Assembly: GCA_963843365.1 (NCBI GenBank)
Contig: CAWJKG010000003.1
Coordinates: forward strand, 62,001 to 126,000
Direction of reading: 5' to 3'
Origin: Bog-473 sp963843365
GTDB lineage: Bacteria > Actinomycetota > Acidimicrobiia > Acidimicrobiales > RAAP-2
DNA length: 64,000 nucleotides
In this document: positions 51,839 to 61,373 of the stretch, piece after piece
How the letters are laid out: each line of letters begins with the position of its first letter
Numbering within the stretch: the stretch's first letter is position 1
Position numbers and translations under genes: made by a program
Notes under the pieces: model-generated
Database searches by the model: none
What the model saw: the letters and a program-made list of their open reading frames with translations, nothing else
Told to the model about the DNA's origin: nothing

Positions 51839-54451
51839 CTCGAACGACCCTTCGAAGTGCGTTTCGGGGTAGCCCCGCAGGTCGACCCGCCATCCGGCGC
51901 GACCGGGGAACGAGACCACCGCTGTCCGTGCAGTCGGGTTGAAGACCCGTACCTCGAGGACTCCCGCCACGCGGTGCAGCGCGCTGACCTCCGCGCCATG
52001 CACCGTCATCTCGGTGCCGCTCGCTGGACGCGGGCCACCTCCGAGGCTGCTGACCGTCTCCAACGGGAGCAGCACGTCGTCGGCCAGCCGGTAAGGGTCC
52101 TCGCAGTCGAGGGCCAGGGCGTAGCGCAGCTCGACCTGCTTGCCGCGCATCTGGAGCCCTTCGACCGGGGTGAGCGGCCCGGCCGGGAAAGGCCGGTAGG
52201 CCATGCCGAGGCGTGACAGCATGCCGGTCGAGCGGAGGATCGTGAGCGCAATGGCGTGGGCGGCGTCGTCCTCGATGTCGACCAGTTCGTACTCGCACAC
52301 ACCCTCGTGGACAACCGTGAGCCGGCCGGCCGTGACGAAGCGGTTGGCCGGCGCCGTGGGCAGCCCGACCTCGTCCGGCCGTCCCTCGGCCGTCAGTCCC
52401 CGCGTGACCACTGCGAATGCGCTCTCGGCCTGGGACTGGCGCGCCGGCTCCGGCAACGGCAGATGGACGCGGAGCCGGTGGTCACCGCTCGGGTTGACGA
52501 ACGTGGTCACGACGCGGACGGTGCCCTCATCGGCCCGGACCTCCAGGTCGGTGTGCACATCGACCTGGTGTCCGCCGACCCGCGCCTGCGAGGAGCCGTC
52601 CACGTGGTCGGGCCAGTCGTACGTGCTCGTGATGCGTACCCGCGCCCGCACGGGGCCGCGCTCGTCGATGCGCACGGTGACCGCCTGCGGGGTGTCCACC
52701 AACGAGTCCTGCCGCGGCGGCGAGTAGTTGTACGAGTCGCCGAGGTCGCCCCCGTCCACCAGCCGGCCGTACCCGGGCGTGCCGTCCAAGGCAAAGGTGC
52801 CGTCGGCTCCGTCGACCTCAATGCGCACCAGCCCGTTGCTGACGGCCACCTGACCGTCTGTCTCGTGCACCTCGACCGGGTGGGCCAGAGGAGACGCCTC
52901 GAAGGCGCTCCAGCCGTACCCGGGGACCTCCGCTGTCCGGGCCACGATCTTGCGTGTCGAGGGCTGGTCCATGGACACCCGGATCACTGCGTCGGGTTGT
53001 GCGCCGAGCCTCGTAAAGACATCCTGCTTCGCCTCTGCGATGGGCACGCCGACTTTCTCCTCGGTGCCGACGGCGATGGTGATGTCGAACCCCTCGTCGG
53101 TGTCCGCTATCCGGACCTCGTGGATCCAGGCCTCGTCGCTGATGCGGGGCCCCTGCATCATCCCCAGCACCGTCCGCACGGTGTCGGCATCGAGCACCAT
53201 CGAACCGGGGAGGCCGGATCGTTCGGACAGGACCTGCACGTCGGCGGGAGCCGGTCCGTCGGCCCGCACGACCAGCTCCACGAGGCCGGCGCGGGACCGC
53301 TGCGACGGATTGAGCACCGTCGGTCCGGGCGCCGCCAGCGAGCGGGCGAACGCCTTCACGGCGCGATCCGCCAGCCCGGCACCGATGGCGCGGGCCTCGG
53401 CGTAGCGGTGGAGGACGGCGTCGACCACGTCGTCCACGGAGCAGGCGCAGATGGAGTCGTGGGCCGAGTTGCGCACCATCTCGAGCCAGGCCAGTTCCAG
53501 CAGGCGATCCGGATAGTCCTCCGGAGCCTGGAACAGCGCAGCGAGCGGTTCCGCCCGGCGCTCCAGCTCGCGCTCGGCCAGCGCCCCCCGGCGCTTGACG
53601 TCGACCCGGTTCGAGGTGACGCCCATGAGCATGTTGGCCCGGGCTCCGGAGCGGAGCTCACCGGTGACGCGGGTCAGGCCGTCGCGGGGCGCGTGGGCCA
53701 GGTAGCGGGGGAGCGACGTCACCGCGAAGTCGAAGTCGTCCTGCAGGTCGTTCGCCTCGGCCACCACCCGCCCGAGCCAGGGCTGCGGCATCAAGTGGTC
53801 GGAGCCGTTCATGCACAGGAGGTCACCGGTGAGGAAGTCGGCCACCTCCGCCACGTTGTCGCTGGTCCGACGGATGAGCGCCTTGGCGTCATCGGGCAGC
53901 GCCGCACCGTTGCCGTACCCGACCGGGAGGTACTCGGCCCGGACGGAGGAGCCGTCGGGCGACTCCCAGAGGAAGGCGTTCTTGGTCACCTCGGAGGGAA
54001 CGCCTCGCCAGACGACGGCGTCGTGGAAGCCGGCCAACCGGAGGATCTGGGGCATCTGGGCGATGTGGCCGAACATGTCCGGCAGGTAGCCGAGCTCCAT
54101 GACGCCGCCGAAGGCGGCGCCGCGGCCCAGTCCCATCTGGAGGTTCCGCACGATGGTCTCACCCGATGCGAGGAACTCGTCCATGAGGATGTACCAGGGA
54201 CCCATGCTGACGCGCCCTGCTGCCGCGAGAGCCCGCAGTCTGCCCTCGGCCTCCGGGCGGACCTCGAGATAGTCGTCCACCACGGCCATCTGCCCGTCGA
54301 GCATGAAGTGCGGATAGCTGGCATCGCCTTCGAGGAGGGGGATCAGCGTGTCGATCAGGTCCACCAGGGCAAGGCGGAAGTCCTGGTAGGACTTGTACCA
54401 TTCCCGGTCCCAATGCGTGTGCGGAACGATGGCTATCCGGCGGGCGGTCAT
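51794..54451 (-). CDS. Alpha-mannosidase, glycoside hydrolase family 38
   Basis: Zinc retaining alpha-mannosidase. PHTHWDREWY (10-19) supplies two zinc ligands (His13, Asp15), GYLPDMFGHIAQMPQIL holds the nucleophile Asp125, and SAHDSICACSVDDV the last zinc-binding His. 885 residues with the usual middle helical and C-terminal beta domains (to LRPFGIATVRLRDV). No signal peptide, so it is cytoplasmic, presumably degrading imported mannosides or recycling manno-oligosaccharides. ATG 54451. It overlaps the cyclase end by 45 bases and is divergent from the next ligase gene. Confidence 0.95.
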   Translation of the reverse strand: MTARRIAIVPHTHWDREWYKSYQDFRLALVDLIDTLIPLLEGDASYPHFMLDGQMAVVDDYLEVRPEAEGRLRALAAAGRVSMGPWYILMDEFLASGETIVRNLQMGLGRGAAFGGVMELGYLPDMFGHIAQMPQILRLAGFHDAVVWRGVPSEVTKNAFLWESPDGSSVRAEYLPVGYGNGAALPDDAKALIRRTSDNVAEVADFLTGDLLCMNGSDHLMPQPWLGRVVAEANDLQDDFDFAVTSLPRYLAHAPRDGLTRVTGELRSGARANMLMGVTSNRVDVKRRGALAERELERRAEPLAALFQAPEDYPDRLLELAWLEMVRNSAHDSICACSVDDVVDAVLHRYAEARAIGAGLADRAVKAFARSLAAPGPTVLNPSQRSRAGLVELVVRADGPAPADVQVLSERSGLPGSMVLDADTVRTVLGMMQGPRISDEAWIHEVRIADTDEGFDITIAVGTEEKVGVPIAEAKQDVFTRLGAQPDAVIRVSMDQPSTRKIVARTAEVPGYGWSAFEASPLAHPVEVHETDGQVAVSNGLVRIEVDGADGTFALDGTPGYGRLVDGGDLGDSYNYSPPRQDSLVDTPQAVTVRIDERGPVRARVRITSTYDWPDHVDGSSQARVGGHQVDVHTDLEVRADEGTVRVVTTFVNPSGDHRLRVHLPLPEPARQSQAESAFAVVTRGLTAEGRPDEVGLPTAPANRFVTAGRLTVVHEGVCEYELVDIEDDAAHAIALTILRSTGMLSRLGMAYRPFPAGPLTPVEGLQMRGKQVELRYALALDCEDPYRLADDVLLPLETVSSLGGGPRPASGTEMTVHGAEVSALHRVAGVLEVRVFNPTARTAVVSFPGRAGWRVDLRGYPETHFEGSFELRPFGIATVRLRDV

Positions 54452-54474
54452 GACCGCCAGACTATGACCTGCGA

Positions 54475-55940
54475 TTGCCGGTGGTGAAGGCGCTCATCGG
54501 CGCCGGTCAGTGGCCCGGTCGACGCCCCTCGGTGCCCGGCGAGACGCTCCCGGCCGTCTGGTCCACCCAGTGGACGGCCCGTCCCGACGCACCGGTGCTG
54601 TTCGACGGGGGCAGCGCAGAGCCGGTGACAGCCGCCGCGCTGCATGCCCGCACGGGCACGCTGGCCGGCGCCCTGGCCGGGTGGGGAGTCGGTCCGGGCG
54701 ATCGCGTCCTGTGGTGCGCGCGGGCGACGGCCGGTTCCATCGCGGCCCTCCTCGCCGTCATCCGCTGCGGGGCCGTGCTGGTGCCCCTGAGCACCTCCTC
54801 CACGAGTGCGGAGATGGAGCACGTGGTCCGTGACGCCCGCCCGGTGCTGGCGATCTTCGACCGGGAACGCACCCGCGGGAGCGCCGAGGGACCACGCGTG
54901 GTGCACGTCGACCAACTGGAGGAGGCCGGCGCGGGCGCGACGGCGGCGGGGATCGCGGAGCCCCGCCCCGAAGACGACGCGCTGATCGTCTACACGTCGG
55001 GAACGACGGGGAAGCCGAAAGGAGCCGTGCACACCCACGCGTCCCTCCTGGCCGGTGTGGCGGCGCTGCAGACGGCGTGGGAGTGGACGCCGGACGATCG
55101 TCTGCTGCTCTGCCTGCCGCTGTTCCACGTGCACGGATTGTGTGCGGGGCTGTTCGGCACCTTGGCCGCGGGCGGCGCCGCTGTCGTCTTCGACCGCTTC
55201 GAGGAGGAGGCGATCATGCGGGCGGTCCCGCCGCGACCATGTTCTTCGGGGTCCCCACCATGTATCACCGCCTCGCCCTGACGGGGCGGGCATCGGCGCT
55301 GGCGCCGCTGCGTCTGTGCGTCTCGGGCTCGGCGCCCCTCGCGCCGGACCTCTGGCACCGGCTGGCCGAGGAGGGCGTGCCCGTCCTGGAGCGCTACGGC
55401 ATGACCGAGACCCTGTTGACGCTCTCCAACCCCCTGCGCGGAGAACGCCGGCCCGGTTCGGTGGGCCAACCGCTCCCGGACGTGGAGGCGGCACTCGACG
55501 GTGCCGACGAGAGCGGCGTCGGCGAGCTGGTGGTGCGTGGCCCGTCCGTCTGCCGGGGCTACTGGGGCCGGGACGCGTTCGCCCGCACCGACTGGTTCGC
55601 CACGGGGGATCTCGTCTCGGTGGCGGCCGACGGCTACGTGACCATCCGGGGACGCCGCACCGAGCTCATCATCACGGGGGGCCACAACGTGTACCCGGCC
55701 GAAGTCGAGGCCGTCCTGTCCCGCCATCCCGGTGTGCTCGAGGTGGCCGTCGTCGGCGTGCCGTCGGCCGAGTGGGGTGAGACCGTGGTGGCCTACGTGG
55801 TGGGCGAGGTCGACCCCGACGTCCTGCGGCAGCGGGCGGCTTCCGAGCTGGCGCCCTTCAAGTGCCCCCGCGAAATCCGGCGGATCGACGCTCTGCCGCG
55901 CAACGCCCTGGGGAAGGTGGTCCGGGGCGACCTCCGCTGA
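54475..55940 (+). CDS. AMP-binding acyl-CoA synthetase, MatB-like (frameshifted)
   Basis: Activates a carboxylate to an acyl-CoA. IVYTSGTTGKPKGAVHTHAS (A3), LPLFHVHGLCAGLFGTLAAG as in malonyl-CoA synthetases, then a break: one missing base near 55233. The next frame continues ATMFFGVPTMYHRLA, VLERYGMTETLLTLSNPLRG (A5), TGGHNVYPAEVEAVL and the catalytic lysine in LPRNALGKVVRGDLR. ~488 residues, the length of MatB, whose FHVHGL and RYGMTE motifs it shares, so a malonate or short dicarboxylate substrate is plausible. Start TTG 54475 or GTG 54481. A GYD protein follows. Confidence 0.87.
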
Positions 55941-55982
55941 GCGGACCCTGGAGCGGCCCGCCGCCTGCGGTAGCGTGCACCC

Positions 55983-56282
55983 ATGGCAACCTTCCTCATG
56001 CTCTCCACGGTGGGGCCGGACGGTGCAGCGACGCTCACCGAGAATCCCGATCGCTTGAAGGCCGTCAACGCCGAGGTGGAGGCCATGGGCGTGCGGGTGG
56101 TGGCGCAGTGGGCGCTGCTCGGTCAGTACGACTTCTGCACGGTGCTCGACGCCCCCGACGAGACCACCATGGCGCGGGTCTCGCTGGTCCTCGGCTCCCG
56201 CGGGACCCTGAAGACGCTCACGCTGTCGGCCATCCCGATCGACGATTACATCGAGGGTGTGCTGAAGGCGCAGCAGGCCTGA
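55983..56282 (+). CDS. GYD-domain protein
   Basis: 99 residues of the GYD family (ferredoxin-like small proteins): RVVAQWALLGQYDFCTVLDA contains the name-giving G-[QY]-Y-D site, here GQYD. Start ATG 55983. Function of the family is unknown. Follows the ligase by 42 bases and converges with the next small gene after 4 bases. Confidence 0.85.
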   Translation: MATFLMLSTVGPDGAATLTENPDRLKAVNAEVEAMGVRVVAQWALLGQYDFCTVLDAPDETTMARVSLVLGSRGTLKTLTLSAIPIDDYIEGVLKAQQA

Positions 56283-56286
56283 GGGA

Positions 56287-56526
56287 TCAGTGCCACCAGA
56301 AGCCCTGGCGGGACCTCTCCCGGCGGACGTCGTCGCGTGAGAAGAGTTCGCCCAGGATGCTCCCGTCCGACATGCGGCGGATCCGGTAACCCTCGTCGGT
56401 GACCTCGGCGATCTCGAAGCCGCGGACCCACGTGCCCTGGAATCGGTTGCGCACGTCGACCTTCGTTCCCGGCGCCAACGGCGTCCGCGCCTGTGCGCTC
56501 GCTGGCTCCCCCCCTTCGGTGCTCAC
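56287..56526 (-). CDS. Small hypothetical protein, Tudor/SH3-like barrel possible
   Basis: 79 residues from GTG 56526. After a flexible leader the sequence TKVDVRNRFQGTWVRGFEIAEV followed by GYRIRRMSDGSIL reads like a short beta-barrel with alternating aromatic and charged residues; the end (SRQGFWWH) is Trp-rich. Similar short proteins occur in other actinobacteria next to rnhB, to my recollection, but no function is known to me. Divergent from rnhB. Confidence 0.7.
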   Translation of the reverse strand: MSTEGGEPASAQARTPLAPGTKVDVRNRFQGTWVRGFEIAEVTDEGYRIRRMSDGSILGELFSRDDVRRERSRQGFWWH

Positions 56527-56562
56527 ACCCCCATCGTACGAGGCGGGCGCGCGCGTGGCCCG

Positions 56563-57372
56563 ATGACGGTCTGCACTCCGGATCTCAAGGAGGAGCGGCG
56601 CTTGCGGGCGCAGGGCTACGAGGGGGTCGCCGGCCTCGACGAGGTCGGTCGCGGTGCGTGGGCGGGTCCGCTGACCGTCGGCGTCGCCGTGGTCCGCCCC
56701 CGGGTCCAGCTGCGGTCGATGCCGTCCTGGCTGCGAGATTCCAAAATGCTGAGCGAGGCACGCCGCGAGGAGATCTTCGACGCGGTGGGAGCCTGGTGCC
56801 AGGACTGGTCGGTCGGGCATGCCTCGCCGGCCGAGTGCGACGAGTGGGGGATGACCGAGGCGCTCCGGGTCGCCGCCCGACGCGCCCTGGACGGCCTCGA
56901 CCGTTCACCCCAGGCGGTCCTCATCGACGGACCGGTGGACCTGCTGCGCCATGCCGATGATCCGTTCGACGGCGCCGTGCGGCCGATCGTCGACGCCGAC
57001 GCCAAGTGCGCGTCCGTTGCGGCGGCCTCCGTCTTGGCCAAGGTGGTCCGGGACCGCCTGATGCGACGGGAGGCCGACCACTTCCCGGCCTACGCCTTCG
57101 AGCGCAACAAGGGCTATCCGTCGCCCGTGCACCAGCTGGCCCTGCGGGGGTACGGGCCGACGTCGATCCACCGTCGGAGTTGGGCCTTCGTACGGGACCT
57201 CCCGTGGTGCGGGTTGGGCCACGTGATCAGGTCAGACGACGGCGCTGACCTCGGCGAAGTGGCAGGCGACGGGGTGACCCTGGCCCCTGTCGACCAGGGC
57301 TGGCTCTTCGGTGGCGCAGATCTCCTGGGCCTTCCAGCAACGGGTGCGGAAGCGGCAGCCCGAGGGCGGTGA
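56563..57372 (+). CDS. rnhB: Ribonuclease HII (C-terminal end doubtful)
   Basis: Removes misincorporated ribonucleotides and RNA primers from DNA. VAGLDEVGRGAWAGPL gives the first catalytic DE, DSKMLSEARREE follows, then LIDGP and ADAKCASVAAASVLAKVVRD with the later acidic residues and NKGYPSPVH. Start ATG 56563. The frame runs 141 bases into the converging ABC gene, giving 269 residues; the family normally ends soon after HRRSWAFVR. An indel near 57210-57220 would end it at 57226, six bases before the neighbour's stop, which is more likely. Confidence 0.93.
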   Translation: MTVCTPDLKEERRLRAQGYEGVAGLDEVGRGAWAGPLTVGVAVVRPRVQLRSMPSWLRDSKMLSEARREEIFDAVGAWCQDWSVGHASPAECDEWGMTEALRVAARRALDGLDRSPQAVLIDGPVDLLRHADDPFDGAVRPIVDADAKCASVAAASVLAKVVRDRLMRREADHFPAYAFERNKGYPSPVHQLALRGYGPTSIHRRSWAFVRDLPWCGLGHVIRSDDGADLGEVAGDGVTLAPVDQGWLFGGADLLGLPATGAEAAARGR

Positions 57373-58278
57373 CTGGGGGCTGGGCACGTCTCCTTCGAGG
57401 ACGATGTGCTTGCGGGCCCGCTCGGCCCTCGGGTCGGGGATCGGCACGGCCGACAGCAACGCCTGGGTGTAGGGGTGCGCCGGACGCTCGTAGACGTTCG
57501 AGCGATCGCCGATCTCGACGATCTTGCCGAGGTACATCACGGCGACCCGGTCCGATATGTGCCGGACCACGGACAGGTCGTGCGCGATGAAGAGGAAGGC
57601 GACGCCGAGTTCCTGCTGCAGGTCGTCGAGCAGGTTGACGACGCCCGCCTGAATGGAGACGTCGAGGGCGGAGACGGGCTCGTCGAGGACCAGGAGCTTG
57701 GGCTGCAGCACGAGGGCGCGGGCGATGCCGACGCGCTGGCGCTGCCCGCCGGAGAACTCGTTGGGATACCGGTTGGCGTGGTACGGCTCGAGCCCGACCA
57801 GCTTGAGCATCTCGCCCACCCGCACCTTGATGGCCGACCGGTCGTGCGTCCCGTGGATCTGCAGGGGCTCGGCGATGGCCTGACCGATAGGGAGCCGCGG
57901 ATCGAGTGAGGCGAACGGGTCCTGGAACACCACCTGAATGTCCCGGCGTATCTTCCGCAACTCCGCCGTACCCAGCTCGGTCAGCTCCGTCCCGTTGAAC
58001 TTGACCGACCCCGAAGTCGGCCGGGTCAGTTGCAGCACGGAACGGCCCGTCGTCGACTTCCCGCATCCGGATTCACCGACGAGGCCCAGCGTCTCGCCGG
58101 GGGCGATGGTGAACGAGACGCCCGAGACCGCGTGCACGGCGCCGACCTTGCGGCGCACGAACGTGCCCCCGCGGAGCGGGAATTCCTTGACCAGGTCGGT
58201 GACCTCCAGGAGCGACGTGTTCAGCGCCGGCGCCGCGCCGCCGGTTCCGGCCGCGGTGGTGTCGTGCAGATCGGTCAT
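57232..58278 (-). CDS. DppF/OppF-type peptide ABC transporter ATP-binding protein
   Basis: Second ATPase of an oligopeptide/dipeptide-type importer. Walker A GESGCGKSTTG, DPFASLDPRL after the Q-loop, signature FSGGQRQRVGIARAL, Walker B LLVLDEPVSALDVSIQ. The C-terminal extension has the cysteine-rich oligopeptide motif (FRTRCWKAQEICATEEPAL) that can bind an iron-sulfur cluster in this subfamily. 348 residues, ATG 58278 overlapping the stop of the upstream ATPase. Last gene of the importer operon. Confidence 0.93.
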   Translation of the reverse strand: MTDLHDTTAAGTGGAAPALNTSLLEVTDLVKEFPLRGGTFVRRKVGAVHAVSGVSFTIAPGETLGLVGESGCGKSTTGRSVLQLTRPTSGSVKFNGTELTELGTAELRKIRRDIQVVFQDPFASLDPRLPIGQAIAEPLQIHGTHDRSAIKVRVGEMLKLVGLEPYHANRYPNEFSGGQRQRVGIARALVLQPKLLVLDEPVSALDVSIQAGVVNLLDDLQQELGVAFLFIAHDLSVVRHISDRVAVMYLGKIVEIGDRSNVYERPAHPYTQALLSAVPIPDPRAERARKHIVLEGDVPSPQSPPSGCRFRTRCWKAQEICATEEPALVDRGQGHPVACHFAEVSAVV

Positions 58279-59320
58279 GCGATCACGTTGTCGATGACGC
58301 CGTCCGAGAAGACCTGTCCGTGGTCGCCCCGGCCCACCGCGTCGGCGTAGTGGCAGGCGGCGCGGTGCTCGCCTGTGGCCGAGGTCACCGAGGGCACCAC
58401 CGTCAGGGCGGGCTCGGTCTCGCGACAGACGTCGGTGGCGAGCGGGCAGCGTGGGGCGAAGGGGCAGCCGGTGCGGTCGCCGAGCATGGAGGGGGGGAGC
58501 CCGGGATCTGCCGGAGCCGTGCCGACCCGTCGCCGTCGAGGCGCGGCAAGGACCCGAGCAAGCCCAAGGTGTAGGGCATGGACGGTCGGTAGAAGACGTC
58601 CTCGGCGGTGCCGATCTCGACCGCCCGTCCGGCGTACATGACCAGGACCCGGTCGGCCAGGCCGGCAATGACGCCGAGGTCGTGGGTGATGAGCAGCAGC
58701 GCGGCGCCCGTCTCGGTCATGGCCGTCTTCAGTGAGTCCAGCACCTGGGCCTGCACCGTCACGTCGAGCGCGGTGGTGGGCTCGTCGGCCAGGATCACCT
58801 CGGGATCATTGGCCATGGCGATGGCGATGACAGCCCGCTGGCGCATGCCGCCCGAGAACTCGTGTGGGAAGTTGTCGATCCGCTCGGCGGGGTTGGGGAT
58901 GCCCACCTTGGCCAGCAGGTCGACGGCACGGGCCGCCGCCTCCTCCTTGGAGATGTCCTGGTGAGCGAGGATCGCCTCCACGATCTGCCATCCGATGGTG
59001 TAGACGGGATTGAGCGCGGTCATCGGGTCCTGGAAGATCATGGAGATGCCAGTGCCCCGCACACGGGTCAGCTGCCTCTCCTTCAGCGTCAGGAGATCGG
59101 TGCCGTCGAAGCGAATGGATCCGCGGACCCGCGCGCCCTTGGGCAGCAGGCCCATGGTCGCCAGCGCGGTGACCGACTTGCCGGACCCCGATTCGCCGAC
59201 GATGCCCAGGACCTCGCCGGGCACGAGCGACAGGTCGATGCCGCGCACGGCGTGGACCACGCCGTCTTTCGTCGGGAAGTCGACCTCCAACTGCTCGACC
59301 TGCAGAACCGGTTCGGCCAT
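58275..59320 (-). CDS. DppD/OppD-type peptide ABC transporter ATP-binding protein (3' frameshift)
   Basis: First ATPase of the importer: Walker A GESGSGKSVTA, SMIFQDPMTALNPVYTIG, signature FSGGMRQRAVIAIAM, Walker B VILADEPTTALDVTVQAQ. The frame is lost in the G7 run near 58490; the next frame continues MLGDRTGCPFAPRCPLATDV (the cysteine motif) and ends at 58275, overlapping the next ATG. Reconstructed ~348 residues, ATG 59320, which itself shares a base with the permease stop. Confidence 0.93.
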
Positions 59321-60318
59321 CAGGCCCTGACCCGGCTCTTCTTGGGGTCGAAGGCCTCGCGCAGACCGTCGCCGATGAGGAAGATCGAGAGGATGAGGAT
59401 GATGAGGAAGGCGACCGGGAACACGAACAGCCACCATTCGGTCGTGGCGGAGTCCTGGCCTTGACTGACCAGCAGCCCGAGCGAGACGTTGGGCGGTTGC
59501 ACGCCCAGCCCGAGGAACGAGAGCGTCGATTCGAGAATGATGCTGAGCGCGACCGTCAGGGTTGCATTGACGATGATGGGCCCGATGGCGTTGGGCAGCA
59601 TGTGCTTCACGATGATGCGGCGGTTCGTGGCTCCGAGCGCGCGCGAGGCCTCGACGAAATCGCGCTCGCGCAGGGACAGGAAATCGGCCCTGACCAGCCG
59701 GGCCACGTAGGTCCAGGAGAGCAGACCGATGATGAGCGCCAGTCCGAACCAGTTGCTGGACTGCTTCGCCAGCTTGGACGAGAGGAGGATGAGAATGGCG
59801 AGGATCGGCACCACGAGCACCAGGTCGACGAAGCGCATGAGGAGTGAGTCCACCCACCCCCGGTAGAAGCCGGCGATGGCGCCGATGGTCACGCCGATCA
59901 GCACCGCGATGGCCGCCACGGTGAGGGCGATCTCAATGTCCTTCTCCACCCCGGCCATGACCTGGGCGAACATGTCGTTGCCGATGGAGTTGGTGCCGAA
60001 CGGGTTCGTCCACGACGGCGGGTCGTTGAGGTTGTTGGTGATGTCCGTGTAGTTGAACTGCCAGAAGTGCCCCACGAGCACCGAGCCGATGGCGAGGAGC
60101 AGGAACACGGACAGCCCGAGCATGGCGAGGCGCTGATGGACGAAGCGACCCACGACAATGCGGAACTGGCCCTTGGCCTCGCCGCTCAGCCCGTAGGTGT
60201 CCGAGCCGGACAGCCCGAGTCCGGCGCCGGGGGCAGCCAGCGTGTGCATCCCCGCCTCGGTGGTGGCGACGCTCTCCGGGGTGTCGATGACGAAGTTCTC
60301 GCGTACTTCCTCAGGCAT
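59320..60318 (-). CDS. DppC-type peptide ABC transporter permease
   Basis: Inner-membrane permease with six helices. A ~70-residue cytoplasmic leader is followed by helix 1, the OppC_N region (NPFGTNSIGNDMFAQVMAG), and the EAA loop DFVEASRALGATNRRIIVKH contacting the ATPases. 332 residues. ATG 60318 overlaps the end of the DppB-type gene (stop at 60311). Confidence 0.95.
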   Translation of the reverse strand: MPEEVRENFVIDTPESVATTEAGMHTLAAPGAGLGLSGSDTYGLSGEAKGQFRIVVGRFVHQRLAMLGLSVFLLLAIGSVLVGHFWQFNYTDITNNLNDPPSWTNPFGTNSIGNDMFAQVMAGVEKDIEIALTVAAIAVLIGVTIGAIAGFYRGWVDSLLMRFVDLVLVVPILAILILLSSKLAKQSSNWFGLALIIGLLSWTYVARLVRADFLSLRERDFVEASRALGATNRRIIVKHMLPNAIGPIIVNATLTVALSIILESTLSFLGLGVQPPNVSLGLLVSQGQDSATTEWWLFVFPVAFLIILILSIFLIGDGLREAFDPKKSRVRA

Positions 60319-61288
60319 AGCGGATCCTCGGGTCGAGCACCCCGTAGAGGATGTCGGCGATCAGGTTGAACAAAATGACGAAGGTCGCCGTCAGGAGGAG
60401 GTAGGCCAGCATGATGTTGACGTCGAGCGTGGTGACGCCGGTGATGTACCACTGGCCGAGCCCCTGCCAACCGAAGATGTACTCGGTCAGGATGGCGCCA
60501 CCGAGCACCGCGGCGAAGTCGAGCGCGACCACCGTCGTGAGCGGAATGAGCGCGTTGCGCAGGACGTGACGCACCAACACCCGGCGCCGGCTCAAGCCCT
60601 TCGCCCGGGCCAGGCGGACGTGGTCCGCGTCGAGAGTCTCGATCATGGAGGAGCGCTGGTAGATGGCCCAGGACGTGTAGGTGACCAGAATGAGGGTGAG
60701 CGCCGGTAGCACCGTGTGACCGGCGTAGTCGGGCAGCCGGCTGAAGAATGATCCGGTCAGGGTGGGGCTCTGCTCGCCGTCGGTGTAGAAGATGGTGGAG
60801 CCGGCGTGCTGGTTGATCGGGATCGCCACGAACTCCTTGAGGGCCAGTCCCAGCACGAAGACCGGAGTCGCCAGGAGCACGAAGTTGGTCACCGTGATGA
60901 CGTGGTCGGCCAGCTTGTTCTGGCGCACCGCGGCCCAGACGCCGAGGATCACCGCGATGAGGATGGCGATGATGGTGGCGACGATCACCATGCGGAGCGT
61001 CACGAAGAGGTGCGACCACAGCTGCGGGGCGACGGGCTGCCCCCTGGTGGTGTTGCCCAGGTTCCCGTGGATGGCGTTGGAGAACCAGATCCAGTAGCGC
61101 TGCCACAGGGGGTCGTTCAGATGCAGCAGTTTCTCCCGGGCCAGGATCGTCGAATGCGGCGTGTGCGGGTTGGCGCGCAGGAGCGCCAGTGGGTCGCCGG
61201 CGGTGCTGACGAGAACGAAGACCAGGATCGACGCGAAGAGGAGGATGACGATGCTGATCAGGAAGCGCCTAATGACGTAGGCGAACAT
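60311..61288 (-). CDS. DppB-type peptide ABC transporter permease
   Basis: Partner permease: MFAYVIRRFLISIVILLFAS at the N-terminus is a typical first helix, and the EAA loop DHVRLARAKGLSRRRVLVRH contacts the ATPase. 325 residues, six helices, with one ~50-residue extracytoplasmic loop (~165-205). ATG 61288 lies 85 bases after the binding-protein gene, beyond a stable stem-loop. Confidence 0.95.
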   Translation of the reverse strand: MFAYVIRRFLISIVILLFASILVFVLVSTAGDPLALLRANPHTPHSTILAREKLLHLNDPLWQRYWIWFSNAIHGNLGNTTRGQPVAPQLWSHLFVTLRMVIVATIIAILIAVILGVWAAVRQNKLADHVITVTNFVLLATPVFVLGLALKEFVAIPINQHAGSTIFYTDGEQSPTLTGSFFSRLPDYAGHTVLPALTLILVTYTSWAIYQRSSMIETLDADHVRLARAKGLSRRRVLVRHVLRNALIPLTTVVALDFAAVLGGAILTEYIFGWQGLGQWYITGVTTLDVNIMLAYLLLTATFVILFNLIADILYGVLDPRIRYA

Positions 61289-61314
61289 GGGGGGAGTCTA
61301 GGTGGGGGATCGGA

Positions 61315-61363
61315 AACGTTGAGGGAGGGGCCGGCCCACTGCAGCCAACCCCTCCCTCACGTT
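61315..61363 (-). promoter_or_regulatory. Intergenic stem-loop between binding-protein and permease genes
   Basis: GAGGGAGGGG (61321-61330) pairs with CCCCTCCCTC (61349-61358), extended by T-A and, past a one-base bulge, AACG/CGTT. Such hairpins after the first gene of importer operons commonly protect its mRNA or reduce read-through, so that more binding protein than permease is made. Confidence 0.6.
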
Positions 61364-61373
61364 CAGCGACTCG

